Source: Spirochaetota bacterium
GTDB taxonomy: Bacteria > Spirochaetota > UBA4802 > UBA5550
Reading direction: 5' to 3'
DNA length: 64,000 bases
Assembly: GCA_025457915.1 (NCBI GenBank)
Contig: JALOTL010000008.1
Coordinates: 62,001 to 126,000, forward strand
Shown here piece after piece: positions 52,198 through 61,082 of this stretch. Below the pieces are notes generated by a model, which saw only the letters and a list, made by a program, of their open reading frames with translations, searched no databases and was not told where the DNA came from. The position numbers and the translations under genes are program-made. Position 1 is the stretch's first letter, and every line of letters begins with the position of its first letter.

Positions 52198-55100
52198 CTA
52201 ACGGAAAACCTCGACCAGCGTGTATCTTACCGCGGTCAGGCCCCCGTTTTCAAGACCGAAATATATATCGTTTCCGATCACGGTCGGCGAGGTCCTGATC
52301 CTGTTTCTTGAAGCATAGGCCCATTCCCTTGCGCCGGTTTCAGCGTTGAGTCCGAAAATGCTGTTGCCGCTTGAAACAAAAACCAGATTTCCGGAAACGG
52401 CGGGTTCCGTGCTGATCCTGCTGCCGGATGCGAATGTCCACAAAAGCTTCCCGTCATCTATTGAAAAGGCGTAGAGGCTCCCGTCGTTGGAACCTATGAA
52501 TACCCTGTCCTTGTATGTCTCGGCGGTTGAAAGAATCGAATCCCCGGTCTTGTATGACCACCTCTCGGATCCGTTCCTGGACTTGAGCGCGTAAAAGGTC
52601 CCGCTCATGGATCCGATGAAGAGGGTCTTCTCGTGCACCATCGGAGACGAGGAAACGATCCTCCCGTCAAGCTTGCGGGTCCAGTCGACATCGCCGTCAT
52701 CCGTGTCAAGCGCGTACACGCGGCAGTCATCCCCCGCGAGGAAAATCTTTTTGTCGCCGTATGCCGGGCTCACGTAAATCCCGCTCTCTATGTCCGCCAC
52801 CCATATCTGTTCGCCCTTTTCGGAAAAGGCGTATGTTTTCCCCGAGCTTGTCGCGACGTACACCCTGTCTTCCACTGCAAGCGGTTTGGACTGGAATATC
52901 AGGGAACCCTCGAGTTTTTTCTTCCAGTTGATCCTTCCGCTGTTGAAGTCTACGGAGTAAAGCTCCCCGTTGTTCTGTACTACATAGACGCTCGATTTCC
53001 CGACCTCCGGTGCGGATTCCACCCTGCTCGGGAATTTCACGTTCCACAACGCCCTGCCTTCATTGCTTACCGCCGAAAGGGTGCCGTCACCCCTCACGAC
53101 TATGACCCTGTCATGCAGAAAAACTGGCTTGGAAAGAACCGTCGTGTTAACCCTCTCCTCGAATTTGACCCTGTTGAGAGCCCTGTCGGTCTCCATTACG
53201 GCCTTTATTTCCCTGGTCTCGCCCGGCTTTAATTCAAGGGTCGTATTGTAGCTCTTGAATCCGAGTGCCTTGATCTCGACGGCTATCTGCTTTCCGGATC
53301 CGGGCATTATCACCACCCTGTCCGCGCCAATGTATTTGCCGTTTACGAAGATTTTGCTGTTTTTAACTGGAGATATCACGGTCAGCTTGGCACCGCCGAT
53401 AAATTCAGCCTGGATCGTTCTTTTTTCGCCTTCCGCGAGCGATACCTCTCTGGAAAATTTTTCATATCCTCCTGCATCCACCTCTATCAGCAGCCTCTCC
53501 CCCGGCAGGGGATTTATGGTCACGCTGTCATGGCCCGCCAGCCTGGAATTTATGTAGATAGAACTCTGGGGCACCGGGGATTTAACGGTAAGCTGGGTGA
53601 TTACTTTTTTCGTCATTTCAAAAGAAATGACGTCGCTTGAAACGATCTCGCTCCTGTCCGAATCCAGCAGCTTGACCCTCCAGTAATAAGCCCCGGGCGC
53701 GAGATTTGCCGCAGTTGCATCGGATTTTTCAACCAGGGAACTGCTGATAACGGATGTAAAAGCCTGGTCCTTCGACAGCTCGAAAAGATAAAGTCCCTTT
53801 GTGACCGACTCCTTCCATTTGAATGTCTGCGATGGATTTTTTTCGTTTTCGTCGATGTTGATGCGGGATTTATCCTGCGGCGAAATCACCGAAATCCTGT
53901 CGGCGTCAAGCACAGAAAACCTCCGGGTGGGTGAAAACGCGGCCTCATCCACCTTCTCGCTGACCGGCCTTACCCTCCAGAAATAGTCTCCCGCCTTGAC
54001 CGGTTCGGTAAAAGTGAAAAAATTACCGCTGCTCTTCGCGCTCAGGACGATCTTCTGGAACTTCTCGTCGGAGGAGATCAGTATCTCGTAGTTTTTAACC
54101 TGCGGGTCCGCCTTCCAGCTGAAGATGAAATCCTTTTTTTCCAGCATCAGTCTGCTCACCCTTTTCTGGTCCTTCGGCGAAATCAGTTCGGGCGGCTCTA
54201 CCACGTTCTTCTTTTCGACGACCAGGGCGTGGACGGGGCTGGCGCCCCTGTAACTCCTGTTGAGGCTGACGTTGGTCCTGATCCTCCAGAAATACCTTCC
54301 GGCATCAAGGTCGTCCACCGATATCTCGGTGAGGGGGGTCTGTACGGATTTTATTATTTTAGAAAAATTCTGGTCGCGTGAAACCTCGAGGGTATAGTCA
54401 TTGGCTATATCGTTTTTCCCCCACCTGAACCCGATTATCGGCGGCTTGACTGTATAGGATACCGCCTCATCCGGCAGAGGATTGAGAAGCCGGACCGGCC
54501 TGTCCCCGATTATTGAAACATTCCATGTATCGCTGAAATCCTCCGACCTGGTCGCAGGGTCAACCGCCTTCAGCCTCCAGTAATAGCTGCCCTCGGGCAG
54601 ATTTACAGCGGCAGTGTCGGAATCGACCTTCAGGTATGTCACCCTGTCCCTGAAGCCGCTCGACCTGGAAATCTCCAGGAAGAGGTCCCCGCCCTTTGCC
54701 GCTTCCCATGAAAAGCTGACCGGGACCGTTTTTTCCGTCGTGATGAACAGGCTGTCCATCTGCGGGCCCTTAAGCCTGATGTTGAGTTTATAGACCCTGG
54801 TCTCCCTGGTCGCGTCGGAGACCACCAGTTTTTCGTCCTTCCCGATTTTCTTTTCATCCTTCCCGGTTACCACGGTCGCGGACCCCCGGGTGACAGTCAT
54901 GTTGAGGTCCCGGGTTTCCGTCTTTGTCAGCTTGACGTCGCTCTTATCCATGGACACGGTGGTGTCCCTGGACTGTATGTTGAGTCTCGCCACGTCATCG
55001 CCTGACACATCGTTCCTCGAGGCGGATATGGACCCCTGTGTAAAGTTGATATTTATGGCGTTTGCGCCGAAAGAAAGAAGTATCATGCTGTTCTCATCAA

Positions 55101-55395
55101 GATTGATCTTGGTGCCGTCCTGGAGGCTGACCGTAGCGATGGAGAGGTCTGATGTCCTGAGGGAGTCGTTATTGTAGACGGGTGAATTCTGCTGGACGTC
55201 CTCCCAGACAACCTGGGCCATGTATTTCCTCTGGGCGACTTTTTTCTTGAAGGAAATGGTGCCGATTTTTTTCGCCGACCCTGCCTCGATTTTTCTTGTA
55301 AAGTCGAGATATAAAAGCAGGGAAAAAGTGGTGATTATCAGCGCGCTTATCCCGAGCACGAGATGGTCGGGATTTATTTTATTCAAGGATCTCAT
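52198..55395 (-). CDS. FecR-Fn3/Ig-PEGA-PQQ multidomain envelope protein
   Basis: This 1065 aa protein is anchored by one N-terminal helix (LVLGISALIITTFSLLLYL). Domains in order: a FecR domain (about 60-165, with SLQDGTKINLDENSMILLSF); several Fn3/Ig-like modules ending in YYWRLKAVDP or YFWRIRTN-type strands (about 205-595); two PEGA domains (about 600-665, SSIYINSRLAGHDSV, and about 672-740, SKIFVNGKYIGADRV); and a PQQ/BamB-like propeller (about 760-1065, repeats such as VYVVQNNGELYSVDFNSGRI). The start overlaps the cyclase gene by 17 nt. Inference: an outer-facing scaffold or sensor whose state is read by the adenylate cyclase made from the same mRNA. Confidence 0.85.
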   Translation of the reverse strand: MRSLNKINPDHLVLGISALIITTFSLLLYLDFTRKIEAGSAKKIGTISFKKKVAQRKYMAQVVWEDVQQNSPVYNNDSLRTSDLSIATVSLQDGTKINLDENSMILLSFGANAININFTQGSISASRNDVSGDDVARLNIQSRDTTVSMDKSDVKLTKTETRDLNMTVTRGSATVVTGKDEKKIGKDEKLVVSDATRETRVYKLNIRLKGPQMDSLFITTEKTVPVSFSWEAAKGGDLFLEISRSSGFRDRVTYLKVDSDTAAVNLPEGSYYWRLKAVDPATRSEDFSDTWNVSIIGDRPVRLLNPLPDEAVSYTVKPPIIGFRWGKNDIANDYTLEVSRDQNFSKIIKSVQTPLTEISVDDLDAGRYFWRIRTNVSLNRSYRGASPVHALVVEKKNVVEPPELISPKDQKRVSRLMLEKKDFIFSWKADPQVKNYEILISSDEKFQKIVLSAKSSGNFFTFTEPVKAGDYFWRVRPVSEKVDEAAFSPTRRFSVLDADRISVISPQDKSRINIDENEKNPSQTFKWKESVTKGLYLFELSKDQAFTSVISSSLVEKSDATAANLAPGAYYWRVKLLDSDRSEIVSSDVISFEMTKKVITQLTVKSPVPQSSIYINSRLAGHDSVTINPLPGERLLIEVDAGGYEKFSREVSLAEGEKRTIQAEFIGGAKLTVISPVKNSKIFVNGKYIGADRVVIMPGSGKQIAVEIKALGFKSYNTTLELKPGETREIKAVMETDRALNRVKFEERVNTTVLSKPVFLHDRVIVVRGDGTLSAVSNEGRALWNVKFPSRVESAPEVGKSSVYVVQNNGELYSVDFNSGRINWKKKLEGSLIFQSKPLAVEDRVYVATSSGKTYAFSEKGEQIWVADIESGIYVSPAYGDKKIFLAGDDCRVYALDTDDGDVDWTRKLDGRIVSSSPMVHEKTLFIGSMSGTFYALKSRNGSERWSYKTGDSILSTAETYKDRVFIGSNDGSLYAFSIDDGKLLWTFASGSRISTEPAVSGNLVFVSSGNSIFGLNAETGAREWAYASRNRIRTSPTVIGNDIYFGLENGGLTAVRYTLVEVFR

Positions 55396-57256
55396 ACTTC
55401 ACTTCGTCCTCTACCGGTCCGGCAGGTTTCCCGGTAATTTCTATCTTCAGCATCCTTCTGAGGTCTTCGAGGCTCCTTGGAGAATCCGAATCCTCCAGGC
55501 GGCCGAGAATCGCATAGATCTGCTGCGGTTCGGCCTTTCCCTTCACTTTGATTTTCTGCATGGGCTCGGCCCTGAAGATGTCCTTAACCGATTCATATGT
55601 TTCCTCGGACACCAGTATGTCGGTGCCGAAGGGCTTGTTGAGAGACTCGATCCTTGAAGCAAGGTTGACGGTGTCTCCTATAACGGTATACTCCATTCTG
55701 TCCTCGGTTCCGATCTGACCCGCGAGAACCGGACCGGTGTTGATGCCGCATCCGATCTTGATTACCGGCTTCTTGTCGCCTCCGCGCCCCACGTTGAACT
55801 CCATCAGTGCCTTTCTCATCATGAGGGCGCCGTTTATCGCGTTCTCAGTATCATTGCCCCTTGAAACCGGCGCCCCCCATACGGCCATGATGGCGTCCCC
55901 TATGTACTTGTCGACGACCCCGAAGGTCTGGTTGACGCAATTTACCATTCGCGTCATGTACTGGTTCAGAAACTCGACCACCTCTTCCGGTTCAAGCTTT
56001 TCCGAAATGGCCGTGAACGATCTTATGTCGGAAAAGAAAACCGTGGCGTTTTTACGCTCGCCGCCCAGCTTGATTTCACCCCTCAGCACCTGTTCGGCGA
56101 TTTCCTTGTTTACGAATTTGCCGAAGGCATCCTTCATCCTCTCGCGCTCCTCGAGGCCGCGGCCCATGTGCACGAAGGAGCTTGTAAGATCGCCTATTTC
56201 GTCCTCGGTGGTCGGCACGATATTGATCCTGAAGTTGCCTTTCTCTATCTCCTTGGTGGCCCCGAGGAGTTCGATGATCGGGGTCGTTATCGTCTTGCTG
56301 AAAAAATATACGATCAGTATTGCCAGGTTGAGGACGATGACCATGATGAATATGTTCCTTCTCTGGATGTTGAACACCTCTTCAAAGGCCTTGTCCTCCT
56401 CGACGGATGCTATCACGCCTATGCCGCTGAATCCGGTTTTTTTAAACGAACCTATGTAATAAACGCCCTTCTCGTTCCTGTACCTGGTCTGGCCGTTGTC
56501 CAGGCTGCTCTTCTTCATCATCTGCACTATGGGAAGGTTTATGTAATTAACCTGCGACATCACAAGCCTGCTGTCGGTGTGAGTTATTACGTCGCCGTGT
56601 TCATTGACCATGAACTTCTCGGTGATGCCTGAACTTTTAAATGCCGACATGAGCTTGTCGAGCTTCATGCATCCGACAAGGATGGAATTTACCGTATTGC
56701 CTGCCCTCTGGAACGGCATTCCGATCAGGACGGCGGGGGACTTCATGTTTGACGATATATTGATTACGATGACATCGTTACCGAAGGACTTCATGAGGGA
56801 TTCGCCGTTTGCGGAAAAAAAGGCGTCGATCTCCCCCTGCTTTAACTGGTTCTGGCCGAAAAATGACTTGTTGTAAATTGAGTTCACGATCCGTATTGTT
56901 TTTCCATCAGGATTCCTGTAGGCGATGCCGACGGAGATGAGGTTGGGATCGTTTGCGAAAAAGAGGTCCGTGAACAGGTTTTTCTGCTCGACGTGAAGCA
57001 TCGCAGTTCCCATCAGGTTCATCTTTTCAACAATCGCGATAAAATCGGTCTGCACCTTGAGTGCGAGAATGTCGGCAACGCTCTGGTTGTTTTCCTTGAT
57101 TCGAATTTCACTGTCATTCTTGAAAAAAATCGTGGCCAGTATTATCATTCCCGTAAGTGAGGTTATGATGATCATGGAAATGATGGTTATCAATTTTGAC
57201 CGGATTTTCATCCTGGAAAAAAATTTTTTAAAAATGTTTTTGCCGCCGTCTTCCAT
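55379..57256 (-). CDS. Receptor-type class III adenylate cyclase
   Basis: This is a 625 aa protein. Two transmembrane helices (residues about 20-42 and 298-318) enclose a Cache-like sensor of about 255 residues, followed by HAMP (TTPIIELLGATKEIEKGNF) and a class III cyclase domain from about 400. Both metal-binding aspartates are present (FFSDIRSFTAI and YIGDAIMAVWGAP), and the EYTVIGDTVNLASRIE block completes the site. AGGGG precedes the start. It sits directly upstream of, and overlaps, the FecR-PEGA-PQQ gene. ATP rather than GTP use is likely by family but not proven. Confidence 0.92.
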   Translation of the reverse strand: MEDGGKNIFKKFFSRMKIRSKLITIISMIIITSLTGMIILATIFFKNDSEIRIKENNQSVADILALKVQTDFIAIVEKMNLMGTAMLHVEQKNLFTDLFFANDPNLISVGIAYRNPDGKTIRIVNSIYNKSFFGQNQLKQGEIDAFFSANGESLMKSFGNDVIVINISSNMKSPAVLIGMPFQRAGNTVNSILVGCMKLDKLMSAFKSSGITEKFMVNEHGDVITHTDSRLVMSQVNYINLPIVQMMKKSSLDNGQTRYRNEKGVYYIGSFKKTGFSGIGVIASVEEDKAFEEVFNIQRRNIFIMVIVLNLAILIVYFFSKTITTPIIELLGATKEIEKGNFRINIVPTTEDEIGDLTSSFVHMGRGLEERERMKDAFGKFVNKEIAEQVLRGEIKLGGERKNATVFFSDIRSFTAISEKLEPEEVVEFLNQYMTRMVNCVNQTFGVVDKYIGDAIMAVWGAPVSRGNDTENAINGALMMRKALMEFNVGRGGDKKPVIKIGCGINTGPVLAGQIGTEDRMEYTVIGDTVNLASRIESLNKPFGTDILVSEETYESVKDIFRAEPMQKIKVKGKAEPQQIYAILGRLEDSDSPRSLEDLRRMLKIEITGKPAGPVEDEVKYEILE

Positions 57257-57578
57257 TTAAACCCCTGGGAATTTTATTCTGCTGTGATATAAAAAAACCG
57301 CAGCAGTTTAATTGCTGTTCAATAAAAAAGCCAGTACAGAATATCCAGAAAAATCAGAGTCATGAATATTATGGAATACGCAATAAAAATGTTAGTAAAA
57401 ATTTTCCTCATTTTTAAAACCGCCGGTCCTGGATATTGAAATTTTCATTCTAACGGGAATCCAATCAAACATCAATGAAAATACATTTTTGTAGGTCCCG
57501 GCCTCTTTCCGGATGCCGGAACCTACAAAATGTAAATAATCATTCTCTTAAAAAAATTTCAAGACATTTTTAGGGGAT
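57257..57578. other. Intergenic region with inverted repeat
   Basis: 322 bp between the cyclase gene and a 60-residue frame. It is AT-rich. The only structure is the near-perfect inverted repeat at 57484-57532. The cyclase promoter should lie here, but no consensus pair stands out. Confidence 0.5.
57484..57532. repeat. Imperfect 18-bp inverted repeat
   Basis: Left arm CATTTTTGTAGGTCCCGGC (57484-57502) and right arm GCCGGAACCTACAAAATG (57515-57532) pair apart from one mismatch and one extra T, with a 12 nt loop. There is no T-run after the stem on either strand, so it is not a standard terminator. Confidence 0.6.
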
Positions 57579-57761
57579 TCAGCGGGGTTTTCTGACATCC
57601 TCTATCATTTCAACCATTATATTGACGTGTTCGGCAAGAAGTGGAATGAATTCTGAAGGATTATCCGATTCTTTGATCATGTAGTATAGATCGGCAATCT
57701 GTTTGCGAAGCCTTTTATCGACTGCAATTATTCTCGCGATTTGCTCTTGCTTGTTATCCAT
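57579..57761 (-). CDS. Small helical protein of unknown function
   Basis: A 60-residue, mostly helical frame (MDNKQEQIARIIAVDKRLRK, then YMIKESDNPSEFIPLLAEHV). Charge pattern and codon use look protein-like and no other gene covers the spot, but only a weak AAAGAT precedes the ATG. No family recognised. Confidence 0.5.
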   Translation of the reverse strand: MDNKQEQIARIIAVDKRLRKQIADLYYMIKESDNPSEFIPLLAEHVNIMVEMIEDVRKPR

Positions 57762-57837
57762 ATCTTTAACACCATATTCCGTATATTAATAAAAACCTCC
57801 GGCATGGGCCCTGCAGAGCATATGCCCCCTGCTGGAA

Positions 57838-57868
57838 TAAAAAATTCACCCCGGTATACGGGGTGAAT
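57838..57868 (-). terminator. Intrinsic terminator of the 57903 gene
   Basis: On the minus strand ATTCACCCCG / CGGGGTGAAT form a 10 bp perfect stem around a 5 nt loop, followed by TTTTT. It lies 35 nt past the stop of the exported-protein gene. Confidence 0.88.
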
Positions 57869-57902
57869 CTATCATGCCTCATATCATACAGTCCCGGCAA
57901 GT

Positions 57903-59186
57903 CTATTTCTTTTCCGGCTGCTTGACGGAATCGTTCTTTTTGACGTCCGGTGCCGGCTTATCATCCGCGACTTTATTCCTCGACTCCGCGTCCTTTTTTT
58001 CATCCGCAGGCCTGTCGGTCTTTTTATCCGCCTCCCCTTCCTTCTTCTCCCCGGTCTTTTTAAGATCGTCCTCGACCCTGATCTTCCCCATGAAACCCGA
58101 AATCATCGATTCCCTTGAAAGCCTGGCATAATTATCGAGAAGGTGGACCTTGTACTGGTTATAATCGAACCTGTCTTCTGATTCCGGCGCGGGTTTTTCG
58201 CCCTCGTGCTTCTCCTGGGGACCGGAGCTGAGCACCTCGAACGCGGCCGTTATCAGCTTGTAATTGAAATCGCTGACGTATTTTCTCATGATATCCTCGG
58301 CCTTGTCGAATTCATAGTTGAGCAGGTACCTCCCGGTCCTTGTCTCCTGCCTGTATCTGACCCTCTTTTCCACGTTGCTGTCGAACGTCTTTTTTTCAAC
58401 GGACGCAGCTTCATTCTTAACTTCCTTCACCGCGCCCGCATCCTTTGTCTCCGCGGGCGTCTTTTCCGTTTTCTCGTCCTTTCTTTTTTCAAATTCATCG
58501 TATGTAATTGAAAGTTCCTTGATGAAGTCGTCATCCTTGAGATCGAGAAAACGGTTCAGAAAAATATTCCCGTCTTTCCTTTCATTCTTAAGAAGCTGTA
58601 TGTATATGGCCTTTTTTACCTGGTCCTTCTGGCTCTCAAACATGGCGAGGAATCCGTATCTCTTGGCCCTTCTGGCCATTTTAATCCCCTCGACGTATTT
58701 ATACAGCTTGTATGAATGAAGCTTCGGATTTGAAGACTCGCCGATGGTAAAATGAGTCCAGCTGACGGTCCTGTCCCTGTATCCGAGAGTGAGAAAAAGC
58801 CTCGCGCGGGGATTTTTCGACTTGATTATTCCAGGAGCGAGTTTATCGAGGATGTTTTTCGAGTCCTCGAGGTAGTAGTTCTTGAGCATGTCCTCGTAGA
58901 GCTTCGACATTTCAGTCTGCGAGGAATAAACCCTTTTGTAGGTCCTCCTGTAATCACATTGCAGGTACGCGACATCGGCATTGAAATGCTTTTCATATAT
59001 TTTAAAGAAATCATCTTTTTTACTTTCACCGAAATTCGTCATGCATACGTTGACAAAATCGATGAACTCCTTGTTCTCGCGCAATATTCTTTCAGACGTG
59101 GTCTGGTCGGCAAACGGATAAAGGCTTGACGACGACAGGATTATCGCCGCCGCGGCCAGACATACGGAAATATAGGTTTTTTTCAT
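57903..59186 (-). CDS. Exported protein with charged C-terminus, unknown function
   Basis: This 427 aa protein has a signal peptide (MKKTYISVCLAAAAIILSSSSL). A helical, Lys/Tyr-rich body follows (FFKIYEKHFNADVAYLQCDY), with a low-complexity charged break (KRKDEKTEKTPAETKDAG) in the middle. A second helical part and a long Lys/Glu/Asp/Pro tail ending VKKNDSVKQPEKK complete it. No known motif was seen. The tail is probably disordered. It is followed by a clear intrinsic terminator. Confidence 0.75.
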   Translation of the reverse strand: MKKTYISVCLAAAAIILSSSSLYPFADQTTSERILRENKEFIDFVNVCMTNFGESKKDDFFKIYEKHFNADVAYLQCDYRRTYKRVYSSQTEMSKLYEDMLKNYYLEDSKNILDKLAPGIIKSKNPRARLFLTLGYRDRTVSWTHFTIGESSNPKLHSYKLYKYVEGIKMARRAKRYGFLAMFESQKDQVKKAIYIQLLKNERKDGNIFLNRFLDLKDDDFIKELSITYDEFEKRKDEKTEKTPAETKDAGAVKEVKNEAASVEKKTFDSNVEKRVRYRQETRTGRYLLNYEFDKAEDIMRKYVSDFNYKLITAAFEVLSSGPQEKHEGEKPAPESEDRFDYNQYKVHLLDNYARLSRESMISGFMGKIRVEDDLKKTGEKKEGEADKKTDRPADEKKDAESRNKVADDKPAPDVKKNDSVKQPEKK

Positions 59187-59274
59187 ATGGCAGAGCTACC
59201 CCTGAATAATTAATAATTTTTCATGAATTCCCGATCATATTCCATGATCGATGGACGACTTTTACCCGTAGAAA

Positions 59275-59793
59275 TCATTTAACTTCAAAGTCCTTTATTG
59301 CAACGCTCTCATTGTCCAGATAAGCCCTGACCCTGTATTTTCCGGGAAGTTTGAAGTATTCATCCGGAATATAGCAGGAAATCTTCTGGAAATCCCTGTT
59401 TATTTCATAGGATATCTGCTTGTAATGAGCGTAATCGGTATCTTTAAATACCTCGATTTTAATTATGAAGACGCCGGCATCCAGCTGTTTTTTATACCTG
59501 CTTATCATGAAATATAATTTCTCGCCGGCCTTGAATTCGGTCTTGCTCAGCCCTTCATCCGCTGAAGTAATTTCCGAGTCCGAAATGATGAAACTGGCCT
59601 TTCCGTAAACGGATTTGTAATAAAAAAAATAGGCCGCGATACCGATCAAAATCAATACAATTACTGCTTTTAAAAAATGCCCCAGTTTTTTCCTGTCGCT
59701 TATGAATTCCATCCCGGCTCCCGCCAATCTTCCAAGCCTGCCGCCTGCGCCACCGGACGATCTGACCTGATTTGTATTATCACCGCTTGCCAT
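59275..59793 (-). CDS. Single-pass membrane protein with beta-rich exported domain
   Basis: This is a 172 aa protein. A Gly/Ser/Arg-rich cytosolic leader (SSGGAGGRLGRLAGAG) precedes a transmembrane helix at about 40-58 (FLKAVIVLILIGIAAYFFYY). About 110 beta-rich residues follow (GEKLYFMISRYKKQL; YRVRAYLDNESVAIKDFEVK), which look like one Ig-like sandwich. GGAGG stands 7 nt before the start. No family recognised. Confidence 0.75.
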   Translation of the reverse strand: MASGDNTNQVRSSGGAGGRLGRLAGAGMEFISDRKKLGHFLKAVIVLILIGIAAYFFYYKSVYGKASFIISDSEITSADEGLSKTEFKAGEKLYFMISRYKKQLDAGVFIIKIEVFKDTDYAHYKQISYEINRDFQKISCYIPDEYFKLPGKYRVRAYLDNESVAIKDFEVK

Positions 59794-59992
59794 TTGTATT
59801 CCTCCGGAGCGAAAGCGCCATTTGTTTAAAAAACAATGGTTTTTTCTATATAATATATATCGTAAATAATCCGTAAAACAAATAATTTATTTTTTTTCTC
59901 CGGCCTAATAATCAATTTTGCCGGGCAATCCCGACGGCAAATCCGGCGCCCCCCGGCCCATTTCCGGCATACCTGCCCTGAACTTTTTTATA

Positions 59993-60020
59993 TTGACATG
60001 ATTTTAATCAATGTTATTAT
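59993..60020 (+). promoter_or_regulatory. Promoter of the 60056-glnA-oxidoreductase operon
   Basis: TTGACA at 59993-59998, a 16 nt spacer and TATTAT at 60015-60020 (five of six matches). The expected start, about 60027, leaves a 29 nt leader with GGAAG before the ATG at 60056. Confidence 0.6.
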
Positions 60021-60055
60021 TTGTGTATTCTATTTTATCCTGTTCTGGAAGATAA

Positions 60056-61054
60056 ATGAACTCCGAAGCGACTCAATCTGAAAACAACATGCTCATGATC
60101 AAGGGAAGGTTTAAATCAACCGCAACGAACCTTTACGGCCAGTTCATGATTACGTTTAATACAGTTCAAAGCATTGAAACCTGCAATGCCATAATATCCT
60201 CCTTTTCAAACCTGTACGACATAGAGCCCCATACGGAATGGAACATCTGGGAAGAAAAAATAGCCGATCTCAAATGGAAGGGCAACTTCAATAAAAACAT
60301 GACAAGCTCCCTGATGGACAGTTTCAGGGGCCTTTCGGAAAACAAGGGTTCGATGTCGATGCTATACGAACACGCCTATGATTATAATTACGACGAACTG
60401 GACATGATCCTTTTCGACATGATAAACAGGCTTATAAAGGATAAAAATCTCGTACTCGAAAGCGGGATCCAGGAGGTTACGCTCCTGGAATACCAGAAGG
60501 TCAGGGCCGACAGGAGCAAGCCGAAGGAAAGCAGTGAGCAGAAATCCCTGGCCGAGGAATACTCCCTGGAGGAAGGCTCGGTGATACTGCAGGTCAAACC
60601 CATCCTGGCCCCCGTCAGCGGCAAGCCCATATACGAGATGAAAATCGGCGACAAGATCATAATCAAAATCATAGCAAACACCGACAGGTCGAATTATTTC
60701 ATCGACCTCATGAACCTCAGGGACGCCAACGAGATCAAGCCTGTTCCGGCCGAGGTGATCGACATCAGGACCCTTCCTGAAAAAAATAATCCCCTGGAAG
60801 TCCTGACATTGATCGGACCCGGCATATACGGAAGGCTGATCGAAGAAGAAAAACAGGTCAAGCTCAGGATGTATGATCCCCTGGTCGATGCGTCCATAAA
60901 AACAAAAAAGGCCGGCGCCCCTGCCCCTAAAATTGAACCGGACCAGAAGGATAAGGAATCCAAGCCCATCTTCTCAAAAAGCATCCTGGCCATGTTCGCC
61001 CTGTTTGTCTTAATTCTCACTCTGTTCATTATCCTTATTTTTATGAGCATATAG
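60056..61054 (+). CDS. Tail-anchored protein of unknown function
   Basis: This is a 332 aa protein. There is no signal peptide. The N-terminal 120 residues form an alpha/beta domain (MLMIKGRFKSTATNLYGQFM), then a Lys/Glu linker. A beta-rich part follows (VILQVKPILAPVSGKPIYEM; IGDKIIIKII), and a single hydrophobic helix sits at the extreme C-terminus (ILAMFALFVLILTLFIILIF). The latter makes it a tail-anchored inner-membrane protein with the bulk in the cytosol. It lies 28 nt before glnA behind a shared promoter. No family recognised. Confidence 0.75.
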   Translation: MNSEATQSENNMLMIKGRFKSTATNLYGQFMITFNTVQSIETCNAIISSFSNLYDIEPHTEWNIWEEKIADLKWKGNFNKNMTSSLMDSFRGLSENKGSMSMLYEHAYDYNYDELDMILFDMINRLIKDKNLVLESGIQEVTLLEYQKVRADRSKPKESSEQKSLAEEYSLEEGSVILQVKPILAPVSGKPIYEMKIGDKIIIKIIANTDRSNYFIDLMNLRDANEIKPVPAEVIDIRTLPEKNNPLEVLTLIGPGIYGRLIEEEKQVKLRMYDPLVDASIKTKKAGAPAPKIEPDQKDKESKPIFSKSILAMFALFVLILTLFIILIFMSI

Positions 61055-61082
61055 CCTTCACCCATTCATCAAGGACAAAGAC

